Origin: Actinomyces sp. ph3
Lineage (GTDB): Bacteria > Actinomycetota > Actinomycetes > Actinomycetales > Actinomycetaceae
Assembly: GCF_000308055.1 (NCBI RefSeq)
Contig: NZ_CAGY01000001.1
Location: 682,001-746,000 of the forward strand
DNA: 64,000 nt
Reading direction: 5' to 3'
How positions within the stretch are numbered: the first letter of the stretch is position 1; each line of letters begins with the position of its first letter. Shown here one piece after another: positions 1 through 8,482 of this stretch. A model generated the notes under the pieces. It did not search any database, was not told where the DNA came from, and saw only the letters and a list, made by a program, of their open reading frames with translations. Position numbers and translations under genes: made by a program.

Positions 1-558
1 TTTGCAGCTACAAACGACCTCCCTCAGGACGCAGCTGAACAAAGAAGTTGCTCGGCATCCCGCGCCTTAACAAGACACGAGCTAGAAGAGTCAAACAAAC
101 TACTCACCCACGGATTAGAGGTAATTCAGACACGGGAACAAGCTACTACGGGCTCCACGCCTAGCGACTTTAGTGTTACACAGGGATACCGAAGCGCGTC
201 AGGGTCCGGAAAACTACAGCTCGACACTTTCGTCGGCTATACCCATTCTGGGACGTACGCAATTCAGCGACTCTACAATCCCTCTAATCCAGAGGCAACA
301 ATTAATGAAACTATCTCTCAAGTTTCAACCAACCTCAAGCTAGAGAGTTCGTTTGAAGTGATCAGTACAACTTCAAACGATACGACCCCTCAAGACGCAC
401 CAAGAGGCCGTTGCAAAACACTGGACTGGGGATGCGCAAAGAACCGCTGTGGCTGGGCTATGGACATTTGCCGCAAGCGTATCCAATGCTTAGCGGTACT
501 TTGCATTTATGCGGTGGGTTCATGCTGCACCGAATGGGAACCAAACCCCTATCAATAA
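1..558 (+). CDS. Partial protein with cysteine-rich C-terminal peptide (bacteriocin-like precursor?)
   Basis: The frame is open from the first base to TAA at 556-558, giving the last 185 residues of a protein that starts outside the window. The first ~130 residues are polar, Ser/Thr rich and contain no recognised domain. The last ~50 residues hold eight cysteines (including CKTLDWGC, NRC, DIC, IQC, VLC, SCC) around a hydrophobic stretch. A hydrophilic precursor ending in a Cys-rich hydrophobic peptide resembles disulfide-stabilised bacteriocins such as the halocin C8-like type, but this is only an architectural resemblance. Codon third positions are clearly more AT-rich than in the neighbouring genes, which suggests acquisition. 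A four-helix membrane protein follows 16 bases after the stop. Function unproven; that the frame is coding is likely. Confidence 0.6.
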   Translation, partial: FAATNDLPQDAAEQRSCSASRALTRHELEESNKLLTHGLEVIQTREQATTGSTPSDFSVTQGYRSASGSGKLQLDTFVGYTHSGTYAIQRLYNPSNPEATINETISQVSTNLKLESSFEVISTTSNDTTPQDAPRGRCKTLDWGCAKNRCGWAMDICRKRIQCLAVLCIYAVGSCCTEWEPNPYQ

Positions 559-574
559 GAAAGGAGATCCTACA

Positions 575-1054
575 ATGAAAATCATCGACGAGAAGAGATC
601 GTCACTCGATAGCTTGATCTACGTCTTTTTCTTCCTTGGCACCCTTGGAATCGTCTTTTCATTGAAGGGAATGTTCAGCGATCAGCCAATGTTGTGGCTC
701 TCCAAGCCACTCGCATGGGGCATCATCATTGGGTTTGCATTAACTCTTGCGGGATTGATCCTCAGGCTGGCGAATCTGGTCCAACTTTCACGGTCAATCC
801 GCTGGATTGCGATCGCCTACAACTTCGCAATTCCGTTCGTAACTCTGGGAGTTCTGATTGGAACCTTCCAGATGAACGCAATGCCCAGTTTTGGCGCATT
901 CCTCAATGAATATAGCGATGTCATTACAGCGCCAGCACTACTGCCATGGCTGTTCACAGGCACGCTTCTCTCCGACCTTTTCCTTCCATACAGGATGGGA
1001 GAACTCAAGTCCCACACGCCGACTTTTGGCTCGGAAAGCGAAAAGACAGCATAG
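575..1054 (+). CDS. Small four-helix membrane protein, possible immunity partner
   Basis: A 159-residue protein starting at ATG 575, chosen because AAAGGAG lies 5-9 bases upstream; an in-frame upstream ATG at 509 has no such site and overlaps the preceding gene. Hydropathy read by eye gives four membrane segments: about residues 14-35, 46-70, 75-102 and 120-138, with a short polar C-terminus. No enzyme motif is visible. It sits 16 bases behind the Cys-rich protein and probably shares its transcript. Small polytopic proteins directly after bacteriocin precursors are often immunity proteins; here that is inference from position only. Confidence 0.7.
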   Translation: MKIIDEKRSSLDSLIYVFFFLGTLGIVFSLKGMFSDQPMLWLSKPLAWGIIIGFALTLAGLILRLANLVQLSRSIRWIAIAYNFAIPFVTLGVLIGTFQMNAMPSFGAFLNEYSDVITAPALLPWLFTGTLLSDLFLPYRMGELKSHTPTFGSESEKTA

Positions 1055-1070
1055 GTGAACACCTGTCATT

Positions 1071-1102
1071 CTGGGTGGTGAACGCTCAAGTTCACCACCC
1101 AG
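1071..1102. terminator. Bidirectional hairpin between convergent genes
   Basis: Perfect 13-bp inverted repeat (CTGGGTGGTGAAC at 1071-1083 and its complement at 1090-1102) with a 6-nt loop. It lies between the stops of the plus-strand membrane protein gene and the minus-strand guaB3 gene. No long T-run is present on either side, so termination efficiency is uncertain. Confidence 0.65.
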
Positions 1103-1107
1103 ATCTA

Positions 1108-2229
1108 TTAGCGCCAGTAAGGGCTGACAACGACTTCGGCCTTCTGCAGGTCCTTCACTTCCGAATAGCCCGTCGAGGCCATTGTCCGCTTAAGCGCGCC
1201 AATGAAGTTGAGCGTTCCATCCGCCCGCGTTGATGGCCCATAGAGAATCTCGCTGAAGGTACCCGAGGTCCCCACGCGAACGCGATGCCCTCGCGGAAGC
1301 TCTGGGTGCGTGGCCTCGGATCCCCAATGCCACCCACGTCCGGGAGCTTCTTCAGCACGAGCCAGGGCCGCACCCATCATCACTGCGTCCGCTCCACAGG
1401 CAATCGCACGTGTCATATCACCAGAGCGCCCAATTCCACCGTCTGCAATCACGTGAACATAACGTCCACCCGATTCATCCATGTAATCACGACGCGCTGC
1501 AGCAACATCTGCGATGGCCGTCGCCATAGGCGCATGGACTCCAAGAGACTGGCGCGTTGCATGCGCCGCTCCCCCTCCAAAGCCGACCAAAATACCTGCG
1601 GCGCCGGTTCGCATGAGGTGCAGGGCAGCGGTATCTGTTGAGACGCCGCCAACGATCACCGGAACATCGAGTTCATAAATGAAACGTTTAAGGTTCAGAG
1701 GCTCCGCGCGCGATGAAACATGCTCGGCCGAAACGGTAGTCCCACGGATGACGAAGAGGTCCACCCCGGCCTCGACAACTGCACGCCAGTAGCGCTGGGT
1801 ACGCTGCGGCGAAAGTTTTCCGGCGACAACGACACCCGCCTTGCGAATATATTGCAAACGTTCGGTGATGAGGTCTTCTTGAATGGGGGCGGAATAGATC
1901 TGCTGCAAACGCGCAATCGAGCCATCTGCAGGTAGCTGCGCGATTTCGTCCAAAATTGGCTGAGGGTTTTCGTAGCGAGTCCACAATCCATCCAGATCCA
2001 GGACCCCAATTCCGCCGAGTTTGCCAAAGAGGATCGCAGTGTCGGGACTCATCACCGAGTCCATAGGTGCGGCCATAATAGGGACGTCGACGTGATACGC
2101 ATCGATTTGCCAGCCAACATTCACGTCCGCAGGATCCCTGGTCCGACGCGCCGAAACTAGTGCAATGTCATCCAAGGTATACGCCCGACGACCACGTTTT
2201 CCTCGACCAATTTCGACCTCGTTAGCCAT
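1108..2229 (-). CDS. guaB3: GuaB3-family IMP dehydrogenase-related protein
   Basis: 373 residues, an IMPDH/GMP-reductase TIM barrel without the CBS pair, which is the usual size and shape of actinobacterial GuaB3. Visible elements are the N-terminal LDDIALVSARRTRD segment, the PIMAAPMDSVMSP strand typical of the family, a phosphate-binding VIADGGIGRSGDM and a C-terminal GALKRTMASTGY segment. I do not see the GPGSxCTTR catalytic-cysteine motif of true IMPDH; the stretch near residue 163 reads IRGTTVSAEHVSS, as in known actinobacterial paralogues, so classical IMPDH activity is doubtful. Start ATG at 2229; it is the only plausible start. The true guaB lies 1.5 kb away in the same orientation, with a convergent exonuclease gene between. 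Confidence 0.9.
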   Translation of the reverse strand: MANEVEIGRGKRGRRAYTLDDIALVSARRTRDPADVNVGWQIDAYHVDVPIMAAPMDSVMSPDTAILFGKLGGIGVLDLDGLWTRYENPQPILDEIAQLPADGSIARLQQIYSAPIQEDLITERLQYIRKAGVVVAGKLSPQRTQRYWRAVVEAGVDLFVIRGTTVSAEHVSSRAEPLNLKRFIYELDVPVIVGGVSTDTAALHLMRTGAAGILVGFGGGAAHATRQSLGVHAPMATAIADVAAARRDYMDESGGRYVHVIADGGIGRSGDMTRAIACGADAVMMGAALARAEEAPGRGWHWGSEATHPELPRGHRVRVGTSGTFSEILYGPSTRADGTLNFIGALKRTMASTGYSEVKDLQKAEVVVSPYWR

Positions 2230-2608
2230 GACGCCATTCTAGTCGCACAATCTCGTCGGACGCGTCACCAAGGGGCGGAAGACACGAAGCCCCACCGGCC
2301 ACATAATGTAAGCTATTTCACATATTGTCTACATGACGATACGGTTTTACATTCGATCACAAACGCCTGTGGACACATGGTAAAAAACCCAAAAATTTTA
2401 CTTTAATTTTATTCTCTTTATGAGGTGGCCTTGGGTAAACTTCACCACTTCCTCACCTTTACCCAATCACGATTTTCCCTAGAGACGAAAGCGAAAAAGC
2501 CGCTTCACGAAACACTTGAAACAGGCTGAGCGGACAGGCACACTGTGTATGTCATCACAGAGATACACCTACTACCGGTGTTCGTCATTTGATCCGCAGG
2601 AGGTCACC
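2230..2608. other. Intergenic region, AT-rich, with an inverted repeat
   Basis: No convincing gene is seen in these 379 bases between the start of guaB3 and a small plus-strand ORF. The centre (about 2375-2425) is strongly AT-rich and probably holds divergent promoters. It also contains the separate 9-bp inverted repeat at 2431-2466. Confidence 0.5.
2431..2466. repeat. 9-bp inverted repeat, operator-like
   Basis: TTGGGTAAA at 2431-2439 is repeated inverted as TTTACCCAA at 2458-2466, with an 18-nt spacer. The spacing is too wide for a good terminator and there is no T-run. Position between divergent genes suggests a protein-binding site, without further evidence. Confidence 0.35.
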
Positions 2609-2794
2609 ATGTTGACAGCAGCAGCTGCCATTACCAAGGATTTCCGACGCAGTTCACGCACGGAAAACCGTAATCGTCAGGATGTATCGCGCCGTACAAG
2701 CGAACGCGCACCCCGGAAGCTCGAATCACGAGATCGCGCTCAGATGCCCTGCGCATACACGCGTTTCTCCTTCCCCTTGCCTTTGCATCCCTGA
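2609..2794 (+). CDS. Small arginine-rich protein, unknown
   Basis: A 61-residue ORF starting at ATG 2609 behind an ideal ribosome site (AGGAGG at 2598-2603, 5-nt spacing) and ending 20 bases before a strong rho-independent terminator. The two signals together argue for a real short transcription unit. The protein starts MLTAAAAITKDFRR and is then dominated by Arg, Ser, Glu and Asp, so it is very basic; there is no membrane segment or signal peptide. I recognise no family. It could also be a leader or a structured RNA with incidental reading frame. Confidence 0.45.
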   Translation: MLTAAAAITKDFRRSSRTENRNRQDVSRRTSERAPRKLESRDRAQMPCAYTRFSFPLPLHP

Positions 2795-2814
2795 TCACTG
2801 GCCAGTTCCACTCT

Positions 2815-2846
2815 GTCCCGCTTCTTCGTCGAAGCGGGACACTTTT
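2815..2846 (+). terminator. Rho-independent terminator after the small ORF
   Basis: 10-bp GC-rich stem (GTCCCGCTTC at 2815-2824, complement at 2831-2840), 6-nt loop TTCGTC, then ACTTTT. It ends the short transcription unit upstream of the exonuclease gene. Confidence 0.8.
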
Positions 2847-2906
2847 ATGTGCCGCGGACTGAAAAAACTGGACGCAAATGACAGGGCGCTGATGCACACT
2901 TAAGTC

Positions 2907-3641
2907 ATGGCAGACACACACCCTCATTCTTGGGCTCAGCTTCCCTGGCTGGGCTTCGATACCGAAACGACAGGCGTCAACCCCCATCGCGACCGTCTTG
3001 TCAGTGCGGCTCTGGTTCTGCGCAGCGAAGGCGCATCTGGATCCCCGGATTCCGACACTATTAAGACGTGGTTAGCTGATCCGGGCGTCGACATCCCGGA
3101 CACAGCCGCACAAATCCACGGTATTACCACCCAGTACGCACGCAGCCATGGGCGACCCATCGAAGAAGTCCTCGAAGAAGTGGCATCTGCACTGACAGCG
3201 CACATGGCGCAGGGCTACCCAGTCGTTGCCTTTAATGGAAGCTACGATCTCACCCTGCTCGAAGAAGAGCTCCGCCGTCACTCGCTCCCAACACTGTGCG
3301 ACAGACTTGGAACCCCAGAACCGGCACCGATCATTGATCCCCTGGTATTGGACCGCCATCTTGAGCGCTTCCGCAAAGGAAAGAAGCAGCTGTCACTAAT
3401 GGCAGCGGCTTACAGCGTTCCTGTCTCAGAAAACGCACACACTGCTGAATACGACGTAATCATGACCCTTGATGTCCTGGCTGCTATTGCCCGGAAATAT
3501 CCGGACTGTGCATCTAAAGGCTGCCGGGAAATCCACGCCTTCCAGAAGGACGCCCACGCAGCTTGGGCAGAAAACTTTGAGAATTTCATGCGCTCAAAGG
3601 GCAGGGACACGCATATCGATCGCCGCTGGCCCATGCAATAA
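2907..3641 (+). CDS. DnaQ-like 3'-5' exonuclease (DEDDh family)
   Basis: 244 residues. The three exonuclease motifs are visible: ExoI GFDTETTG at residues 16-23, ExoII AFNGSYDLTLLEEEL near 110-124, and ExoIII HTAEYDV near 176-182 with the H-x-x-x-x-D spacing of the DEDDh group. It would remove 3'-terminal nucleotides from DNA using two metal ions, like the DNA polymerase III epsilon subunit, but it is a stand-alone domain rather than a polymerase fusion, so it may act in repair or DNA end trimming. Start ATG 2907 gives the usual few residues before motif I. It is transcribed towards guaB, with a shared terminator between. Confidence 0.85.
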   Translation: MADTHPHSWAQLPWLGFDTETTGVNPHRDRLVSAALVLRSEGASGSPDSDTIKTWLADPGVDIPDTAAQIHGITTQYARSHGRPIEEVLEEVASALTAHMAQGYPVVAFNGSYDLTLLEEELRRHSLPTLCDRLGTPEPAPIIDPLVLDRHLERFRKGKKQLSLMAAAYSVPVSENAHTAEYDVIMTLDVLAAIARKYPDCASKGCREIHAFQKDAHAAWAENFENFMRSKGRDTHIDRRWPMQ

Positions 3642-3680
3642 GGGCGCGGCTCAAATGCAATAAGGACACGCTCCAAATAC

Positions 3681-3713
3681 TTTAAGGGCACGGCTTAAAG
3701 CCGTGCCCTTAAA
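3681..3713. terminator. Bidirectional terminator between exonuclease and guaB
   Basis: 16-bp arms (TTTAAGGGCACGGCTT at 3681-3696 and complement at 3698-3713) meeting almost directly, so the real loop is TTAAA-like. The A and T ends of the arms give a U-tract on either strand. It separates two convergent genes. Confidence 0.85.
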
Positions 3714-3730
3714 GACTTCTTACTGACGAA

Positions 3731-5257
<1,527 letters not shown>

Positions 5258-5260
5258 TTA

Positions 5261-5310
5261 GGCCCGAAAGTGGGCCAGAGCATACTGGGTTTGACCTAAA
5301 ACCCAGTATG
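5261..5310 (-). promoter_or_regulatory. Two hairpins in the guaB leader / after the AGE-family gene
   Basis: GGCCC/GGGCC hairpin at 5261-5276 and a perfect 12-bp stem (CATACTGGGTTT at 5281-5292, complement at 5299-5310). On the minus strand neither is followed by a T-run, so they may be a terminator for the upstream gene working with Rho, or structure in the guaB 5' leader. Confidence 0.45.
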
Positions 5311-5351
5311 CGTGGCTAAGTTCACCCCAGAACAGTGAGAGTAGAAGCGAA

Positions 5352-6644
5352 CTACGCCTCTTCTTCTGCCTGCTCCTTCAAGGCAAGAGCAAAGCACGGG
5401 GTATTGCCAACCTGCGGCAGAAGCAGCATCTGCGCAACGTGGTAGGCATCCGCTTTCCCCTCCCAAGTCGTCCCAGACTCCGCTCCCGAGGCGTCGACTT
5501 CGTGGATCCAGCGACCGGTGGCCTCGCGAAGGTAGCGGTCCGCCCAATCGACCCACTGCGCATACAGAGAACTCAGCTCCGCAACACGCGCGTCATCTCC
5601 GGCCTCTTCGTGAACACGGCCTAAGACACATGCAGAATTGACAGCCTCGCACAGCACCCAGTGCATGCGGGTATCCACAACCGCTCGACCGTCCCAGTCA
5701 GTGGTGTAAACAAAACCTTCGGCGCCATGTTTATCCCAGCCATCAGAGCATGCGCGGTTGAAAAGCTGCTCAGCAGCTTCAAGCATCCAATCTTCGCTCT
5801 CCCCCATAGCCAACAGGGCCGCACGGGTGTGAAGGATCAGTCGTGCCCATTCCATCCCGTGTCCGGGGGTTGCGCCGTAGGGACGGAAAGGATCCGAAGG
5901 ACGATCGATGTTGTGATCGGGAAGCATGTTCCACTCGGAATCGAAGTGTTCGGGAATACGCCAATGCAGCTGTTCAGCGACCTCGGCAACGAAACGACAG
6001 ATTCCGCGTGCACGATCCAACCAGATGCGGTCTCCCGTCGCGTCATAAGCAGCTAGGTAAGCCTCGACGGTGTGCATATTCGCATTGACACCACGGTAGC
6101 TCTCACCACGGGTGTAATCACGGTTCCAGGATTCACAGACGCGGCCGAACTGAGGCTCCCACCAGTGGAGCTCTTGGTCAGCCAGCGCACGATCAAGAAG
6201 CTCGCGGGCCCCCGGACGGCCAAGCACTGTTGCAGCGCTCGAACAGAGGATGACAAATGCATGCGCGTATGCCTGCTTCAAGCCGTCATTCGCTGGTTCA
6301 ATCGCCTTCCAATGCGGACCATCCTCGCGTTCAACAATCTCTGTCACGAGCCCGGAGAACCAACCGCCATTTTCGGCATCGTACATGGGGCCTTCAGTCA
6401 GGCAACGAATACCATGATCAACCAAGGGGATTGCCCAGTCGTACCCCTTAAGCGCCGCGAGCGCGAAAACATAGGTCATTCGCCCGGTAATCCACAGTTC
6501 AACTGGCTTTGAAGGATCCACTACCCCATTGCGATCCATGTACCCGAAACCGCAATCTACAACCGAACCCGCCGCAAAATGAACAAGTTCTTCGAATTCT
6601 TCATCGAAGGCTTCGATAAGCTGGCGATCTTCCCACGGGGTCAT
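5352..6644 (-). CDS. AGE-family sugar isomerase/epimerase (YihS/mannose isomerase-like)
   Basis: 430 residues, the normal size of the N-acylglucosamine 2-epimerase fold, an (alpha/alpha)6 barrel. Features of the aldose-ketose isomerase branch are visible: AYAHAFVILCSSAA near residue 125, NANMHTVEAYLAAYDATG near 198, PGHGMEWARLILHTRAALL near 265 and KADAYHVAQMLLLP near 400, which carry the conserved histidines. It probably interconverts mannose and fructose or a related sugar pair in the cytoplasm (no signal peptide). Start chosen at ATG 6644 because GAGGA precedes it by 7 bases; an in-frame ATG at 6662 has a weaker site. A LacI-type half site like those of the oligosaccharide locus lies upstream at 6699. 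Confidence 0.8.
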   Translation of the reverse strand: MTPWEDRQLIEAFDEEFEELVHFAAGSVVDCGFGYMDRNGVVDPSKPVELWITGRMTYVFALAALKGYDWAIPLVDHGIRCLTEGPMYDAENGGWFSGLVTEIVEREDGPHWKAIEPANDGLKQAYAHAFVILCSSAATVLGRPGARELLDRALADQELHWWEPQFGRVCESWNRDYTRGESYRGVNANMHTVEAYLAAYDATGDRIWLDRARGICRFVAEVAEQLHWRIPEHFDSEWNMLPDHNIDRPSDPFRPYGATPGHGMEWARLILHTRAALLAMGESEDWMLEAAEQLFNRACSDGWDKHGAEGFVYTTDWDGRAVVDTRMHWVLCEAVNSACVLGRVHEEAGDDARVAELSSLYAQWVDWADRYLREATGRWIHEVDASGAESGTTWEGKADAYHVAQMLLLPQVGNTPCFALALKEQAEEEA

Positions 6645-6696
6645 CTTTAATCCTCTGTGCATGCCGCACCTGCGCGACCTAATAGATACGCGTCTA

Positions 6697-6714
6697 CGCT
6701 AACACGTTGCAAGA
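6697..6714. promoter_or_regulatory. Candidate LacI-type half-site upstream of AGE-family gene
   Basis: CTAACACGTT at 6699-6708 is identical to ten consecutive bases of the operator-like site in front of the GH2 gene (30731-30740). The second half does not match well, so this is at best a half-site 55 bases upstream of the gene start. Confidence 0.3.
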
Positions 6715-6749
6715 ACATGCAGTAATTGAAAGAGGTAACGCAGAAGAAC

Positions 6750-7676
6750 TCAGCGAACGGAAGCTGCGGGGACCTTCGCACTGAGCAAGGCCAAAGTCTC
6801 CTCAACGCACGCTGAGACCGTACGAACGCGAAGAACATGGTCGTCGAGAACGCGCGGGGATTGAGTTCCCACCTCGATGACGTCAATTCCGTGGTTGTGA
6901 ACTGCCGCTGAAACGAAGTTCTTACAGTCCTCACCCTGTCCCATGGTGATCAGAGCAGCGACATGTGAATCAATGTTTTCAACAAAAGCATCAAGTTTTT
7001 CGCGGCCACCAATCCAGCCGCGGCTACACGCTCCCAGCACCACAACATTCGGGCCATACCAACGCAGGGCCACCCCAATGACATGCGCGGGAAGAAGGTG
7101 CGCACGATCGCCCAAAATAATGATGCTGGGCGAAGACGGGAACTTAGGTTCGGGCCGTTGCTCTGACATGACGCGAAGAACGTCATACATCGCTTGGCTG
7201 AGCATTGACGAACCCGCGATTCCCGGAATTTCGCCGTGATAATCGGTAGCCATCACTTCAAAAGCGGGTTCGACCAAAAGCATCCACGTATGAAGCAGGC
7301 CTTTTTCACTGACGCTGGCTTCGATCAGATGAACAAGGCGGTCCCGATCACCTGCTCGCGCGGCAACAACCAGTTCATCTGCCGTGCGTGGGGGACGAAC
7401 TTCTTCCAACTCTCCCTTGTCTTGAGCAAGAACGATCGCAGCGGCATCAGAGGGGGTGACTCCACTTTGAATCAGCTCGATCATATGCGTCAGCCTGGCG
7501 ACGTCTTCCGGAAGGTAGCGACGGTGGCTGCCTGCGGAGCGCTCTCCGGGGCCCAGACCGTAGCGCCTTTCCCACGTTCGCAGTGTCGAGGCCGAAACAC
7601 CGAGTTTCGCAGAAACTGCAGTGACGGTCAGCGGCGCATCGTGAGCAGCGGGAAGCACGAGCTGTGCACGGGGCAT
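6750..7676 (-). CDS. MerR-type regulator with a cobalamin-binding-like sensory domain
   Basis: 308 residues. An N-terminal MerR helix-turn-helix is at residues 16-80 (LTVTAVSAKLGVSASTLRTWERRYG, then the RYLPEDVARLT wing). The remainder resembles the helical plus Rossmann-like B12-binding module of LitR/CarH proteins, but the DxHxxG cobalamin histidine motif is not evident (the region reads GDRAHLLPAHVIGVALRW), so cofactor binding is doubtful. Start taken at ATG 7676 with AGGAG 5 bases upstream; the longer frame starts at GTG 7682, which overlaps that site. A direct repeat TACCTAA (7701-7707, 7716-7722) just upstream may be an autoregulatory site. Confidence 0.75.
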   Translation of the reverse strand: MPRAQLVLPAAHDAPLTVTAVSAKLGVSASTLRTWERRYGLGPGERSAGSHRRYLPEDVARLTHMIELIQSGVTPSDAAAIVLAQDKGELEEVRPPRTADELVVAARAGDRDRLVHLIEASVSEKGLLHTWMLLVEPAFEVMATDYHGEIPGIAGSSMLSQAMYDVLRVMSEQRPEPKFPSSPSIIILGDRAHLLPAHVIGVALRWYGPNVVVLGACSRGWIGGREKLDAFVENIDSHVAALITMGQGEDCKNFVSAAVHNHGIDVIEVGTQSPRVLDDHVLRVRTVSACVEETLALLSAKVPAASVR

Positions 7677-7700
7677 GACCACTCCTGACGTGATGAAGGA

Positions 7701-7722
7701 TACCTAAGTGAATGCTACCTAA
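7701..7722. repeat. Direct repeat TACCTAA upstream of merR-type gene
   Basis: Two copies of TACCTAA, 15 bases apart start to start, lie 25-46 bases before the MerR-type gene. They sit where promoter or operator elements are expected; no function can be assigned. Confidence 0.3.
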
Positions 7723-8020
7723 TTGATTGTCAGTTTTCCTTCTTGTCTTTTCCAGTCGAGTGGTCAGATTTTGTCCGCTGACAGCTAAGAACGACTATGT
7801 AACGGGCAACAAAATTACGCTTTCAGCATTTCTGCAGCGTTTCGTTATCTCCCGTAATAATGCGGTTTTCAGCGTCACTTCGGTCATCTGAAGTTTCCTG
7901 TGAAACAACTATGATTCCGTGAAGGGGCCTTGAATAACTCTTGCACAATTCGGTACCCTTCTTGCAGTCCTTCTCGCCGAGAACGTCTCGCGCTGGGAAG
8001 CGCAATGAATGGAGGTACTC
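7723..8020. other. Divergent intergenic region between merR-type gene and whiB3-like gene
   Basis: About 300 bases without a gene. It should hold the promoters of both divergent regulators; one candidate for the whiB-like gene is listed separately. Confidence 0.5.
7930..7959 (+). promoter_or_regulatory. Candidate promoter of whiB3-like gene
   Basis: TTGAAT at 7930-7935 and TACCCT at 7954-7959, 18-bp spacer, ending about 60 bases before the start codon. A sigma-A-like match by eye only. Confidence 0.35.
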
Positions 8021-8314
8021 ATGTCTGACGTCTCTCGACTGCCAGGCCCGTCGATTGACGCGTGGGAATGGCAGTACCAGGGCGCCTGTCGCGACCTCGA
8101 TACGGAACTTTTCTTCCACCCCGAAGGTGAACGCGGTTCAACCCGTCGTCGCCGTGCCGCCAACGCAAAAGCCATTTGCGCAACTTGTCCTGTCATTGAG
8201 CAGTGCCGCGAATATGCTCTGCGAGCTCAGGAACCCTATGGAATCTGGGGCGGCATGACTGAAGAAGAACGTCGCGAAGAAATTCAGCGCCGTCGTATTC
8301 GTCGAGTCTCCTGA
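8021..8314 (+). CDS. whiB3: WhiB-family iron-sulfur regulator, WhiB3/WhiD type
   Basis: 97 residues. The four iron-sulfur cysteines are Cys23, Cys53, Cys56 and Cys62 (ACRDLD and CATCPVIEQC), followed by the G-I-W-G-G turn at 74-78 and a basic C-terminus (RRRIRR) that contacts DNA. The N-terminus SRLPGPSIDAWEWQYQGACR and the FFHPEGERG segment match WhiB3 of mycobacteria and WhiD of Streptomyces rather than WhiB1 or WhiB2, so a redox- or nitric-oxide-sensing role in stress or development is likely. Start at ATG 8021 behind GGAGG with 5-nt spacing. The next genes downstream encode thiol-redox proteins, separated by a terminator. Confidence 0.92.
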   Translation: MSDVSRLPGPSIDAWEWQYQGACRDLDTELFFHPEGERGSTRRRRAANAKAICATCPVIEQCREYALRAQEPYGIWGGMTEEERREEIQRRRIRRVS

Positions 8315-8335
8315 CACACTCACTACGTCATCTCG

Positions 8336-8372
8336 AACTCGCTCGGGTCGGTGTTCCGAGCGAGTTTCTTTT
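8336..8372 (+). terminator. Rho-independent terminator of whiB3-like gene
   Basis: 11-bp stem (AACTCGCTCGG at 8336-8346, complement at 8356-8366), 9-nt loop, then TTTCTTTT-like tail. Confidence 0.85.
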
Positions 8373-8482
8373 ACCTAGTGTCAACCAACCCGTAGCCCCG
8401 TTCTCTTCCTCTATTCCTCACTCTCTATGGAATAGACTGAAACCCATCCCCGTCATCCCCTGCGAAATGCGAAAGGTGCCCC

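Noticed and set aside
358-558. A separate short gene starting at position 358
   Set aside because: The same frame is open back to position 1 without a stop and the internal codon has no ribosome site, so it is the end of a longer gene.
1108-2229. Calling the guaB3 gene a second functional IMP dehydrogenase
   Set aside because: The catalytic-cysteine loop and CBS domains are not visible, unlike the true guaB at 3731-5248.
2230-2608. tRNA or other stable RNA gene in the intergenic region
   Set aside because: No cloverleaf with a CCA-proximal stem and T-loop sequence could be found by eye.
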